Positions 33,012 to 42,619 of a DNA stretch of 48,572 bases are shown here, in pieces (the stretch's first letter is position 1; each line of letters opens with the position of its first letter). Location: contig DETU01000081.1 of assembly GCA_002362175.1 (NCBI GenBank), forward strand, positions 1 to 48,572, given 5' to 3'. Source of the stretch: Ruminococcus sp. UBA3280 (GTDB lineage Bacteria > Bacillota > Clostridia > Oscillospirales > Ruminococcaceae). A model generated the notes under the pieces. That model made no database searches, had not been told where the DNA came from, and was given only the letters and a program-made list of their open reading frames with translations. The translations under genes and the position numbers were made by a program.

Positions 33012-33111
33012 TAGAAATTTTAAAGTTTCGGCAAAACAGACATTTTTTTATCAGTTTGTATAAGCTTACAGTAAACATTTCACAAAACTTTCATATTTAT
33101 AAAAAACTCTC

Positions 33112-33140
33112 TTGACATTTTCCGTTGTGCGTGTTAATAT
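33112..33140 (+). promoter_or_regulatory. Promoter of the gltBD operon
   Basis: TTGACA (33112-33117), 17 bp, TAATAT (33135-33140). Back-to-back with the amt promoter about 100 bp away; no obvious repressor palindrome between them. Confidence 0.82.
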
Positions 33141-33146
33141 GTTTTA

Positions 33147-33250
33147 AGAACAAGGACGTTCATTACAGGTTAATTATGCCTGTATGGGCGTTCTTTTTTA
33201 TTTTGAGGTGCGGTTCAACGGCGAAACGTACCGGAAAGGCGTGAAATATT
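33147..33250 (+). ncRNA. gltB leader: hexaloop hairpin, terminator, second hexaloop
   Basis: Hairpin A': GAAC-AAGGAC-GTTC (33148-33161), loop A at 1 and G at 4. Its loop and 3' arm form the 5' arm of an intrinsic terminator in which CGTTCAT(T)ACAGG pairs with CCTGTATGGGCG (about 33157-33190, with two G-U pairs and one bulge), followed by TTCTTTTTT. Downstream a weaker hairpin GGTTC-AACGGC-GAAAC (33212-33227, one G-A mismatch) again has A1 and G4 and matches the AACGG loop of amt hairpin B. Order and spacing (50 versus 46 bases between hairpins) mirror the amt leader. Confidence 0.62.
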
Positions 33251-36200
33251 ATGGATAATTTCAGAACAGAATCCCCGTTCTCTCAGCAGGGACTTTATCG
33301 CCCCCAGTTTGAACACGACAACTGCGGTATTGGTGCGGTTGTAAATATCAAAGGCGAAAAATCAAGGACAGTAGTCGAAAACGCCCTTAAAATAGTAGAA
33401 AAGCTTGAACACCGTGCAGGTAAGGACGCAGAAGGAAAAACAGGCGACGGAGTAGGAATACTCGTACAGATGCCGTATTCCTTCTTTAAAAAGGAAACCG
33501 CAAAACTCGGTTTTGACATAGGCAGTGAGGGAGATTTCGGCGTTGGAATGTTTTTCTTTCCGCAGAACGAACTCAAACGCAATCAGGCAAAAAAGATGTT
33601 TGAGATTATCATTCAGAGAAACGGCATGGAGTTTCTCGGCTGGAGGGAAGTACCGTCTGTCCCGTCGGTTCTCGGACAGAAAGCCCTTGACAGTATGCCG
33701 TATATAATGCAGGGTTTTGTTAAACGTCCCGAAAACTGCCCGAAAGGTCTTGATTTTGACAGAAAGCTTTTTGTTGCAAGACGTATATTTGAGCAGTCAA
33801 ATGAAAATACCTATGTTGTATCGCTTTCCGGAAGAACAATAGTATATAAGGGAATGTTCCTTGTTGACGAACTCCGCAAATTTTATTGTGACTTACAGAG
33901 TGAAGAATTTGAATCGGCTATCGCAATGGTTCACTCACGTTTTTCGACAAACACAAATCCGAGCTGGCAGAAAGCACACCCAAACCGTTTTATAGTCCAC
34001 AACGGCGAAATAAACACAATCACAGGAAACGCAGACAAGATGCTTGCCCGTGAGGAAACAATGTCGTGCGAGGCACTCAAAAACGATATGCATAAGATTC
34101 TTCCTGCCATAAATATAGAGGGTTCAGACTCCGCAAGACTTGACAATTCACTTGAATTTATGGTGATGTCAGGTATGCCGTTACCGCTTGCAGTGATGAT
34201 TACCATTCCTGAACCGTGGAAGAATAACCGTACCATTTCCAAAGAAAAATACGATTTTTATCAGTATTACGCAACAATGATGGAGCCTTGGGACGGTCCT
34301 GCCTCAATTCTTTTTTCAGACGGCGACATTATGGGTGCAGTACTTGACAGAAACGGTTTGCGTCCGTCAAGATACGTAATAACAAGTGACGGTTTTCTTA
34401 TTCTTTCATCAGAAACAGGCTGTATTGACATTCCTCCTGAAAAAATTATCAGAAAAGACCGTCTCCGTCCCGGAAAAATGCTCCTTGCCGATACAAAGCA
34501 AGGTCGGCTTATCGACGACAACGAAATAAAAAGTTTCTATGCATCTCAGAAACCATACGGCGAATGGCTTGACGCAAATCTTGTACATCTCTACAATCTG
34601 CATATTCCAAACAGAAATGTCCGCACATATACACACAACGAACTTTTAAAACTTCAGAAAGCTTTTGGTTATTCCTACGAAAATATCAGAACAAGTATTC
34701 TGCCCATGGCTGAAAACGGTGCAGAACCTATTGCCTCAATGGGTTCGGACGTTCCGCTTCCGCCTCTTGACAATGAAAATATTCCGCTTTTCAACTATTT
34801 CAGACAGCTTTTCGCACAGGTCACAAATCCTCCTTTTGACGCTATCCGTGAGGAAATTGTAACCGATACAAGCGTTTACATAGGTGAGGACGGAAATATT
34901 CTTGAGGAAAAACCCGAAAACTGCCACGTCCTCAAAATAGAAAACCCCATACTTACAAGTACTGATATGCTTAAAATCAAGAGCATGAAAGTAAAGGGTC
35001 TGAAAACTACTGTTATTCCGATTACATACTATATCGGCACTCCGCTTGAAAGAGCTATCGAACGTCTTTTCATTGATGCAGACAAAGCTTACCGTGACGG
35101 TGCAAATATTCTTATTCTTTCAGACCGTGACGTTGACGAATATCATGCACCTATTCCGTCATTGCTTGCCGTTTCGGCACTCCAGCAACATCTTGTATCA
35201 ACCAAAAAGCGTACTGCCGTTGCAATGATTCTTGAAAGTGCAGAACCACGTGAAGTACACCATTTCGCTACACTTCTCGGCTACGGTGCTTGTGCCGTAA
35301 ACCCCTATCTTGCACAGGAAACTATACGTGACCTGATTAATACAGGTATGCTTGACAAGGATTTCTATGCAGCAGAAACCGACTACAACAACGCAGTACT
35401 TCACGGTATTGTGAAAATTGCCTCAAAAATGGGCATATCTACCATACAGTCCTATCAAGGTTCAAAACTTTTCGAGGCTGTCGGAATTTCCCACGAAGTA
35501 ACAGAAAAGTACTTCAAAGGTACAGTAAGTCGTATCGGCGGTATAACTCTTGATGATATAAGCAGGCAGACCGAATCCCGTCATAACTCGGCATTTGACC
35601 CTCTCGGTCTTTCCGTAAACAGTACGTTAAGCAGTTCGGGAAGTCATAAACTCCGAAGCGGTAAAAGCAGTCACCTCTATACCCCCGAAACCATTCACTT
35701 GTTGCAGGAAGCATCACGCACAGGCAATTACAATACTTACAAGGAGTACTCCGAATGTCTCAACCGTGAGGATAACAACCTTACTTTAAGAAGTCTGCTC
35801 GATTTTAAATTTGACGAAAACGGCGGTATTCCGATTGACGAAGTAGAAAGTGTTGAAAGTATATGCAGACGTTTCAAGACGGGTGCGATGTCGTATGGTT
35901 CTATTTCACAGGAGGCACACGAATGTATGGCAATTGCCATGAACCGTATCGGCGGAAAATCAAACTCAGGCGAGGGCGGTGAAAGTCCCGAACGTCTGAA
36001 ATCCGACAGATGTTCAGCGATAAAACAGGTAGCTTCAGGACGTTTCGGTGTAACGAGTGAATACCTTGTATCAGCAAAGGAAATACAGATTAAAATGGCT
36101 CAGGGTGCAAAACCCGGAGAGGGCGGACATCTGCCTTCAGGAAAGGTATATCCTTGGATTGCCAAGACACGTCATTCAACCGCAGGCGTGGGACTTATTT

Positions 36201-37786
36201 CCCCTCCTCCGCACCATGACATATACTCAATTGAAGACCTTGCACAGCTTATATATGACCTGAAAAACGCTAACGAAAATGCACGTATTTCCGTTAAACT
36301 CGTTTCGGAAGCAGGTGTCGGAACTGTTGCGGCAGGTGTTGCAAAGGCAGGGGCTCAAGTTATCCTTATTTCAGGATACGACGGCGGAACGGGTGCTGCT
36401 CCGAAAAGTTCAATCTACAATGCAGGACTTCCTTGGGAACTTGGTTTAGCAGAAGCACATCAGACACTTATCATGAACGGTCTGCGTTCACGTGTAGTAA
36501 TCGAAACCGACGGCAAACTTATGACAGGTCGTGACGTTCTTGTTGCCGCACTTCTCGGTGCTGAAGAATTTGGATTTGCCACCGCTCCTCTTGTAACAAT
36601 GGGCTGTGTAATGATGAGGGTCTGCAATCTTGATACTTGTCCCATGGGTATAGCCACACAGAATCCCGAACTAAGAAAGCGTTTTCAGGGCAAACCTGAA
36701 TATATCATTAATTTCATGCACTTCGTTGCACAGGAACTCCGTGAATATATGGCAAAACTCGGTATTCGTACAGTTGACGAACTCGTAGGACGCACAGACC
36801 TGCTCCATAAGAAAAATATTCCCGACAGTGATAAAATAGATTTTTCGGAAATACTCTGTAACGTCCGTACAGACGAAAAACAGTCTTTCAGACCTGATGA
36901 TATATATGATTTCAGACTTAATGAGACAGTTGACAAGAAAATCATCATGAAAAAACTCGGTTCTGCTTTAAAAACAAAGACCAAGAAAACCATTGAAATA
37001 AATGTTGTAAATACAGACCGTGCTTTAGGTACGCTTTTCGGTGCGGAAATAACACGGCGCTACGGTGACAATGTTCTTGACGACGATACTTTTACCATAA
37101 AATGCCACGGCAGCGGCGGACAGAGTTTTGGTGCTTTCATTCCAAAAGGTCTCACTCTTGAACTTCACGGCGACAGCAACGACTATTTCGGCAAAGGTCT
37201 TTCAGGCGGAAAACTTATTCTTTGTCCTCCTGACAAATCAGGATTCATGGCGGAGGAAAATATTATTGCAGGCAACGTTGCACTTTACGGTGCTACTTCA
37301 GGTAAAGCCTTTATCAATGGTATTGCAGGAGAACGCTTCTGCGTAAGAAATTCGGGAGCTGTTGCGGTCTGCGAGGGTGTCGGAGACCACGGCTGTGAGT
37401 ACATGACAGGCGGACGTGCGGTAATTCTCGGAAAAACAGGAAAAAATTTTGCCGCAGGTATGTCGGGCGGTATTGCATATGTTCTTGACGAGGACAGGGA
37501 CTTATATATGAAGTTAAATAAATCTCTCGTTTCTCTTGAAACCGTTACGGAAAAATATGACATTATTGAACTGAAAGAAATAATTGAAGAACACGCCAAA
37601 GCTACAGGTTCGGAAAAAGCAAAACGCATACTTGAAAATTTCAGTGCGTATATACCGAGTTTCAAGAAGATTATTCCACATGATTACGCTGAAATCAGAA
37701 GTGCGGTTCTTTCCCTCGAAGAAAAGGGAATGAGCAGTGAACAGGCTGAAATTGAAGCGTTCTATCTTATCACCAAGGAGGCATGA
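33251..37786 (+). CDS. gltB: Glutamate synthase large subunit
   Basis: 1511 residues, full length. A 25-residue propeptide precedes the amidotransferase nucleophile Cys in HDNCGIGAV. Domains: GATase II (26-430), central domain (470-760), FMN-binding synthase barrel (800-1190) with the 3Fe-4S cysteines in CVMMRVCNLDTCPMGIATQ (about 1119-1131), and the C-terminal beta-helix GXGXG domain (1250-1500). With GltD it turns glutamine and 2-oxoglutarate into two glutamates using NADPH. Starts the right operon behind the antitermination leader; GltD follows after 3 bases. Confidence 0.97.
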   Translation: MDNFRTESPFSQQGLYRPQFEHDNCGIGAVVNIKGEKSRTVVENALKIVEKLEHRAGKDAEGKTGDGVGILVQMPYSFFKKETAKLGFDIGSEGDFGVGMFFFPQNELKRNQAKKMFEIIIQRNGMEFLGWREVPSVPSVLGQKALDSMPYIMQGFVKRPENCPKGLDFDRKLFVARRIFEQSNENTYVVSLSGRTIVYKGMFLVDELRKFYCDLQSEEFESAIAMVHSRFSTNTNPSWQKAHPNRFIVHNGEINTITGNADKMLAREETMSCEALKNDMHKILPAINIEGSDSARLDNSLEFMVMSGMPLPLAVMITIPEPWKNNRTISKEKYDFYQYYATMMEPWDGPASILFSDGDIMGAVLDRNGLRPSRYVITSDGFLILSSETGCIDIPPEKIIRKDRLRPGKMLLADTKQGRLIDDNEIKSFYASQKPYGEWLDANLVHLYNLHIPNRNVRTYTHNELLKLQKAFGYSYENIRTSILPMAENGAEPIASMGSDVPLPPLDNENIPLFNYFRQLFAQVTNPPFDAIREEIVTDTSVYIGEDGNILEEKPENCHVLKIENPILTSTDMLKIKSMKVKGLKTTVIPITYYIGTPLERAIERLFIDADKAYRDGANILILSDRDVDEYHAPIPSLLAVSALQQHLVSTKKRTAVAMILESAEPREVHHFATLLGYGACAVNPYLAQETIRDLINTGMLDKDFYAAETDYNNAVLHGIVKIASKMGISTIQSYQGSKLFEAVGISHEVTEKYFKGTVSRIGGITLDDISRQTESRHNSAFDPLGLSVNSTLSSSGSHKLRSGKSSHLYTPETIHLLQEASRTGNYNTYKEYSECLNREDNNLTLRSLLDFKFDENGGIPIDEVESVESICRRFKTGAMSYGSISQEAHECMAIAMNRIGGKSNSGEGGESPERLKSDRCSAIKQVASGRFGVTSEYLVSAKEIQIKMAQGAKPGEGGHLPSGKVYPWIAKTRHSTAGVGLISPPPHHDIYSIEDLAQLIYDLKNANENARISVKLVSEAGVGTVAAGVAKAGAQVILISGYDGGTGAAPKSSIYNAGLPWELGLAEAHQTLIMNGLRSRVVIETDGKLMTGRDVLVAALLGAEEFGFATAPLVTMGCVMMRVCNLDTCPMGIATQNPELRKRFQGKPEYIINFMHFVAQELREYMAKLGIRTVDELVGRTDLLHKKNIPDSDKIDFSEILCNVRTDEKQSFRPDDIYDFRLNETVDKKIIMKKLGSALKTKTKKTIEINVVNTDRALGTLFGAEITRRYGDNVLDDDTFTIKCHGSGGQSFGAFIPKGLTLELHGDSNDYFGKGLSGGKLILCPPDKSGFMAEENIIAGNVALYGATSGKAFINGIAGERFCVRNSGAVAVCEGVGDHGCEYMTGGRAVILGKTGKNFAAGMSGGIAYVLDEDRDLYMKLNKSLVSLETVTEKYDIIELKEIIEEHAKATGSEKAKRILENFSAYIPSFKKIIPHDYAEIRSAVLSLEEKGMSSEQAEIEAFYLITKEA

Positions 37787-37789
37787 GTT

Positions 37790-39277
37790 ATGGGAAAACC
37801 TACAGGATTTCTTGAATATAACAGGGTGGACAGCAATGCTGTCTCCCCTCTTGAAAGAATAAAAAACTACAATGAGTTCCATACTCCGCTGAATGAGGAA
37901 CAGAGACGTTTACAGGCGGCAAGATGTATGGACTGCGGAGTTCCTTTCTGTCAGAACGGAAAAATGCTGAAAGGTATGATTTCGGGTTGTCCACTTAATA
38001 ATCTGATACCCGAATGGAACGACCTGCTTTATCATGAGCAGAAAGAACAGGCACTTGAACGTCTGCTTATGACAAATAACTTTCCCGAATTTACTTCACG
38101 TGTATGTCCTGCACTCTGTGAAAAAGCCTGTACCTGCGGACTTAACGGCGAACCTGTTTCGGTAAGGGAAAACGAAAACGCAATTATTGAAAACGGTTTT
38201 GCAAACGGTCTTATAGTTCCGCAGATTCCGAAATTAAGAAGCGGTAAGAAAATCGCCGTAATCGGTTCAGGACCGTCGGGACTTGCAACAGCTGACACAC
38301 TCAACAAAAGAGGTCATTATGTAACGGTATTTGAACGCTCGGACAGAATCGGCGGTCTGTTAATGTACGGAATACCAAACATGAAACTTGAAAAGAATAT
38401 AATTGAACGCCGTGTCGAACTCATGAAAGCGGAAGGAGTACAGTTTGTCACAAATGCTGATGTCGGAAACAATACTTCTGCAGGTGATATTATGGACGGT
38501 TTTGACGCTGTTGTTCTTGCGTGCGGTTCTTCAAATCCCCGAAATATTCAGGCAGACGGACGTGATGCGGAAGGCATTTACTTTGCGGTTGACTTCCTGA
38601 AAGCCACAACAAAAAGTTTACTGGACAGCGGACTTTCCGACGGAAATTATATCTCCGCAAAGGATAAAAACGTTGTTATCATAGGTGGCGGAGATACGGG
38701 AAACGACTGTGTGGGTACTTCTGTAAGACATGGCTGTAAATCGGTTGTACAGCTTGAAATGATGCCCAAACTCCCCGACGAACGTACAGAAAACAATCCG
38801 TGGCCGGAATATCCGAGAGTATGCAAGACAGACTACGGTCAGGAAGAAGCGATTGCCGTTTTCGGACACGACCCGAGAATTTACGAAACTACCGTAAAAG
38901 AGTTCATAAAGGACGAAAACAACAGGCTTTCAGGAATCAAGACAGTAAAACTCCGTTTTGTGACAAATGCCGAAAGCGGTCGGAAAGTTCCGCAGGAAAT
39001 CGAAGGAAGTGAGCAGATTATTCCGTGTGAACTGTGCCTGATAGCCGCAGGATTTACAGGCTGTCAGAACTATGTTGCGGAAGCTTTCGGTGTTGAACTG
39101 AATGAACGCACAAACGTCAGGACGGAAACAGGAAAATTTGCCACCAATATTGAAAAAGTATTCACAGCAGGTGATATGCACATAGGACAGTCGCTTGTTG
39201 TACGTGCAATACGTGAGGGACGTGACGCAGCTGCGGAAGTTGACAATTACCTTATGGGATATACAAATATTAAATAA
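37790..39277 (+). CDS. gltD: Glutamate synthase small subunit (NADPH)
   Basis: 495 residues. N-terminal 4Fe-4S cluster cysteines (RCMDCGVPFCQ and later GCPLNN, CPALCEKACTCG), FAD-binding IGSGPSGLATADTL (about 163) and NADPH-binding IIGGGDTGNDCVGTS (about 299). Passes electrons from NADPH to the GltB flavin. AAGGAGG before the ATG; tight coupling to gltB. Confidence 0.96.
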   Translation: MGKPTGFLEYNRVDSNAVSPLERIKNYNEFHTPLNEEQRRLQAARCMDCGVPFCQNGKMLKGMISGCPLNNLIPEWNDLLYHEQKEQALERLLMTNNFPEFTSRVCPALCEKACTCGLNGEPVSVRENENAIIENGFANGLIVPQIPKLRSGKKIAVIGSGPSGLATADTLNKRGHYVTVFERSDRIGGLLMYGIPNMKLEKNIIERRVELMKAEGVQFVTNADVGNNTSAGDIMDGFDAVVLACGSSNPRNIQADGRDAEGIYFAVDFLKATTKSLLDSGLSDGNYISAKDKNVVIIGGGDTGNDCVGTSVRHGCKSVVQLEMMPKLPDERTENNPWPEYPRVCKTDYGQEEAIAVFGHDPRIYETTVKEFIKDENNRLSGIKTVKLRFVTNAESGRKVPQEIEGSEQIIPCELCLIAAGFTGCQNYVAEAFGVELNERTNVRTETGKFATNIEKVFTAGDMHIGQSLVVRAIREGRDAAAEVDNYLMGYTNIK

Positions 39278-39292
39278 CGGAGGGTTTCTTTT

Positions 39293-40570
39293 ATGGTTTA
39301 TTCTGAAAACGAAATTTTGCAGTATGTAGAGGAAAATGACGTTAAATTCGTAAAACTTACTTTCTGTGATATAAACGGAAAACTTAAAAATATATCTGTT
39401 CTTTCTTCCGAACTTGCTTCAGTGTTTGAACACGGTTCAAGAATAACAGCAAAAAAAATACAGGGTTTTTCAAGTGCGGACGGAAAAGATTTGTTTCTTT
39501 TCCCCGACCCCCACACAATGACCGTTCTTCCATGGAGACCGCAGCAGGGACGTGTTATAAGAATGTTCTGCTATATAAAATATGCCGATGGTACTCATTT
39601 TGAGGGTGACGGAAGATATTTCCTTAAAAAAGCAATGAAAAATGCCGTTTCAAAGGGCTACTGTTTCCGTTTTGGCACTTCCTGCGAATTTTGTCTTTTC
39701 CGTACCGATGAAAACGGTCTGCCGACAAAAATTCCCCACGACTATGCAGGATATTGTGACATTGCACCCGACGACAAAGGTGAAAATATCCGCCGTGATG
39801 TCTGCATTACTCTTGAACAAATGGGAATACACCCCGTTTCTTCACGTCATGAAAGCGGAAACGGTCAGCATGAAATAGACTTCAATGCCGCATCTGCACT
39901 TAAATCAGCCGACACATTTTTAAGTTTCAAGTCTGCTGTAAAATCCGTTGCACACCAGCACGGCGTACACGCAAGCTTCATGCCGAAACCTGTAAGAAAC
40001 GACTGCGGAAACGGTATGCACATAAGTTTCAGTATTTTCAGGGACAGCGAACTCCTGAACAATGAAAAAACGGAAGATATTTTGCCCGTCCTGAACAACG
40101 CAGCAGCAGGCATAATGAAATATATACGTGAATTTACCGTTTTTACAAATTCCACCGTAAACTCATACAGCCGTTTGGGAGAATTTTCAGCACCAAGAAA
40201 TATAGTATGGTCACATGACGAAAACAACCAGCTCATAAGAATAGACAGCAATGAATCACCGATTATTCTCAGAGCTCCCGACTGTGCGTGCAATCCCTAT
40301 TATGTTTTCGGGCTGATGATTTATGCCGCTCTTGAAGGAATAGAAAATAATCTTAAACTTCCTGCTGAAAATACCTGCAACGGTGAAAAATTACCGTCAG
40401 ATATTTCGGAAGCAGCAGAACTTGCGGAAAAATCAGAGTTTCTGAAAAAATACATTCCTGAAAAAGTTCTTGCACCTGTACTCTCCGAACGCCGTAACGA
40501 ATGGAAAGAATATTCGTCCGCATATGACAAGGAGGCTTTCGAGGACAAAAAATACTTCTACAGTCTTTAA
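39293..40570 (+). CDS. Divergent glutamine synthetase-like protein
   Basis: 425 residues with the GSI fold: beta-grasp start FCDINGKLKNIS (24-35, Asp50-equivalent kept), metal ligands in SCEFCLF (130-136), HESGNGQHEIDF (186-197) and GNGMHISFS (239-247), and ASFMPKP. But the flap that reads RLVPGYEAP in active enzymes reads SRLGEFSAPRN here (293-303), one residue shorter with Ser in place of catalytic Glu327. ARNRSASIRIP reads HDENNQLIRID, losing Arg339 while keeping Arg344. So either altered chemistry (another gamma-glutamyl acceptor) or a sensor. It lies 15 bases after gltD and 12 before the ANTAR gene. Confidence 0.85.
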   Translation: MVYSENEILQYVEENDVKFVKLTFCDINGKLKNISVLSSELASVFEHGSRITAKKIQGFSSADGKDLFLFPDPHTMTVLPWRPQQGRVIRMFCYIKYADGTHFEGDGRYFLKKAMKNAVSKGYCFRFGTSCEFCLFRTDENGLPTKIPHDYAGYCDIAPDDKGENIRRDVCITLEQMGIHPVSSRHESGNGQHEIDFNAASALKSADTFLSFKSAVKSVAHQHGVHASFMPKPVRNDCGNGMHISFSIFRDSELLNNEKTEDILPVLNNAAAGIMKYIREFTVFTNSTVNSYSRLGEFSAPRNIVWSHDENNQLIRIDSNESPIILRAPDCACNPYYVFGLMIYAALEGIENNLKLPAENTCNGEKLPSDISEAAELAEKSEFLKKYIPEKVLAPVLSERRNEWKEYSSAYDKEAFEDKKYFYSL

Positions 40571-40582
40571 CGGAGGTTCGCT

Positions 40583-41164
40583 TTGGAAAACGTTCTTATA
40601 ATTTCAAGCAATAAAAATGCCGGCGAGGTGCTTTCCGAATTTATGCGGGAATCATTTCACTGCAATATAAGGTCGGCGGATACGGCATATCAGGCAAAGA
40701 ACATTTTCGATTCAAATGCCCCCTGTGAGCTTGCACTGATATATGCACCCCTTTCCGATTCTTCGGGAACGGAACTTGCCGAGTACATTATAGAAAATAC
40801 CGCCGCAAACTGCATATTTATCACAAAAGCGGAAAATGCCGAAAAACTCAGAGAACGTGCAGAAAAAACAGGTATTATAATAATCGGCAGACCTTTTAAC
40901 AAGAGTACACTCTATCAGCTTGCAAAAACAATAGATATAGCTATGCACCGTTCATGGAAACTTTACGAGGAAACCGTAAGACTTGAACGTAAAATAGACG
41001 AAATCCGCATGATTGACAAGGCAAAATTCATGCTGATGCAGTACAGGAAAATGACAGAGGAAGAAGCTCATGCATACCTTGAACAGTACGCAATGAACAA
41101 CCGCAGAAAAAAAGTCATAGCGGCATCGGAAATAATTGATAAAATAAATGAACAGTATTTGTAA
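40583..41164 (+). CDS. ANTAR-domain antiterminator with degenerate receiver
   Basis: 193 residues from a TTG at 40583, supported by GGAGG 6 bases upstream. Residues 1-120 have the receiver fold but lack its chemistry: the acidic pair is SSN in LIISSN, the phosphoacceptor Asp is Tyr54 (ALIYAPLSDSSG), and the Lys before PF is Arg103. Residues about 130-190 are an ANTAR RNA-binding domain (ERKIDEIRMIDKAKFMLMQY, then MTEEEAHAYLEQYAMNNR). ANTAR dimers bind hexaloop hairpins and prevent termination. Likely targets are the amt and gltB leaders of this locus. Input is presumably protein-protein, as in AmiR or NasR-like systems. Confidence 0.88.
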   Translation: MENVLIISSNKNAGEVLSEFMRESFHCNIRSADTAYQAKNIFDSNAPCELALIYAPLSDSSGTELAEYIIENTAANCIFITKAENAEKLRERAEKTGIIIIGRPFNKSTLYQLAKTIDIAMHRSWKLYEETVRLERKIDEIRMIDKAKFMLMQYRKMTEEEAHAYLEQYAMNNRRKKVIAASEIIDKINEQYL

Positions 41165-41178
41165 AGGCGGTAATATTT

Positions 41179-42600
41179 ATGTTTGACGAAATGCACGAGG
41201 AATGTGGGGTTTTCGGAATATACGAAAAAAATACGGCTGATGTTGCATCGTCCGTATATTTCGGACTGTACGCACTCCAGCACAGAGGACAGGAAAGCTG
41301 CGGCATTGCAGTATGTGACGACGGCATTATAAATCACAAAAAAGCCGACGGTCTTGTATCGGAAGTTTTCAACCGTGAGGAACTTGACAGACTCGGTAAG
41401 GGAAATATGGCAGTAGGTCATGTAAGATATTCGACTTTCGGCGGAAAAAACCACAACAACATACAACCGCTTGTTATCCGTCATATAAAGGGAAACCTTG
41501 CCCTCGTCCACAATGGCAATCTTATAAATGCCGCAGAACTGCGTAAATCATTTGAACTGTCGGGAGCAATATTTCACGGAACGTCCGACACAGAAGCTAT
41601 TGCCTATTCAATAGTGAGGGAACGCCTTTCGTGTAGTTCTACGGAAGAAGCGGTAGAACGTGCAATGCCACATATAAAAGGTGCTTATTCGTGCATACTT
41701 ATGACAGCCACAAAACTTATAGCATTCCGTGACCCCGACGGTTTCCGACCGCTCTGCATAGGCATTACACATGACGGTGCGTATGTCGTTTCATCTGAAT
41801 CGTGCGGACTTGACACAGTAGGAGCAAAGTTCCTGCGTGACGTGAAAGCAGGAGAAATAATAGTAATAAGCGACGGTAAACTTCGTTCAATCACCACGCA
41901 CTGCAACAAAAAAGAAAATATCTGTATATTTGAGTACATATATTTTGCACGTCCAGATTCGATAATTGAGGGAACTTCCGTCCACCATGCAAGAATAAAG
42001 GCAGGAGAAATATTGTCGGAAAGCAGTCCTGTCGATGCCGATATAGTAATAGGTGTTCCCGATTCGGGACTTGATGCCGCACTTGGCTACTCACGTGCGA
42101 GCGGAATACCTTACGGAACGGGTTTTATCAAAAACAAATATATTGGAAGAAGTTTTATTCAGCCGTCACAGAATCAGCGTGAAAGTGCCGTAAAAATAAA
42201 ACTGAATGTCATAAAGGAGACTGTTCAGGGAAAACGTGTCATTATGATTGATGATTCAATTGTAAGAGGCACTACCTGTGCGAGAATCGTACGGCTTCTG
42301 CGTGAAGCAGGTGCGAAAGAGGTTCACGTAAGAATTTCCTCGCCGCCGTTTGTTCATTCGTGTTATTTCGGAACTGACATAGATTCCGAAGAAAACCTTA
42401 TTGCCTGCAAATACGACAATATCAGCGAAATTGCCGGATTTATCGGTGCAGACTCACTTGCATACCTGCCTGCTGAATCTCTCGGACGGCTTATAAACAG
42501 CGGTATCGGTTTCTGTAATGGCTGTTTTACGGGAAATTATCCGCTTGACGTTTCAGGTGCAAGCAGTAAAAATAAATTTGACGAAAAAATACATAAGTGA
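41179..42600 (+). CDS. purF: Amidophosphoribosyltransferase
   Basis: 473 residues. A short propeptide precedes nucleophile Cys9 (MHEECGVFG); GATase II domain to about 235 (LQHRGQESCGIAV, HVRYSTFGG, VHNGNL, GTSDTEAI); phosphoribosyltransferase domain with the PRPP loop VIMIDDSIVRGTT; C-terminal cysteines of the Bacillus-type 4Fe-4S cluster (CNGC). First step of purine synthesis, consuming glutamine. Usually in a pur cluster; here it follows the ANTAR gene by 14 bases inside the nitrogen operon. Confidence 0.95.
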   Translation: MFDEMHEECGVFGIYEKNTADVASSVYFGLYALQHRGQESCGIAVCDDGIINHKKADGLVSEVFNREELDRLGKGNMAVGHVRYSTFGGKNHNNIQPLVIRHIKGNLALVHNGNLINAAELRKSFELSGAIFHGTSDTEAIAYSIVRERLSCSSTEEAVERAMPHIKGAYSCILMTATKLIAFRDPDGFRPLCIGITHDGAYVVSSESCGLDTVGAKFLRDVKAGEIIVISDGKLRSITTHCNKKENICIFEYIYFARPDSIIEGTSVHHARIKAGEILSESSPVDADIVIGVPDSGLDAALGYSRASGIPYGTGFIKNKYIGRSFIQPSQNQRESAVKIKLNVIKETVQGKRVIMIDDSIVRGTTCARIVRLLREAGAKEVHVRISSPPFVHSCYFGTDIDSEENLIACKYDNISEIAGFIGADSLAYLPAESLGRLINSGIGFCNGCFTGNYPLDVSGASSKNKFDEKIHK

Positions 42601-42619
42601 AAAAGAGAGGAATGTTATT

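Noticed and set aside
32836..33078. 80-residue minus-strand frame upstream of amt
   Set aside because: It falls on the promoter and both terminator/hairpin modules; the RNA structure explains the sequence better.
32414..33115. 233-residue plus-strand frame over the amt start and leader
   Set aside because: Antisense to the conserved Amt N-terminus and to the leader hairpins; no family resemblance.
32858..33250. Glutamine riboswitch in the amt or gltB leader
   Set aside because: I looked for the glutamine aptamer consensus and did not find it; hexaloop hairpins plus an ANTAR gene fit better.
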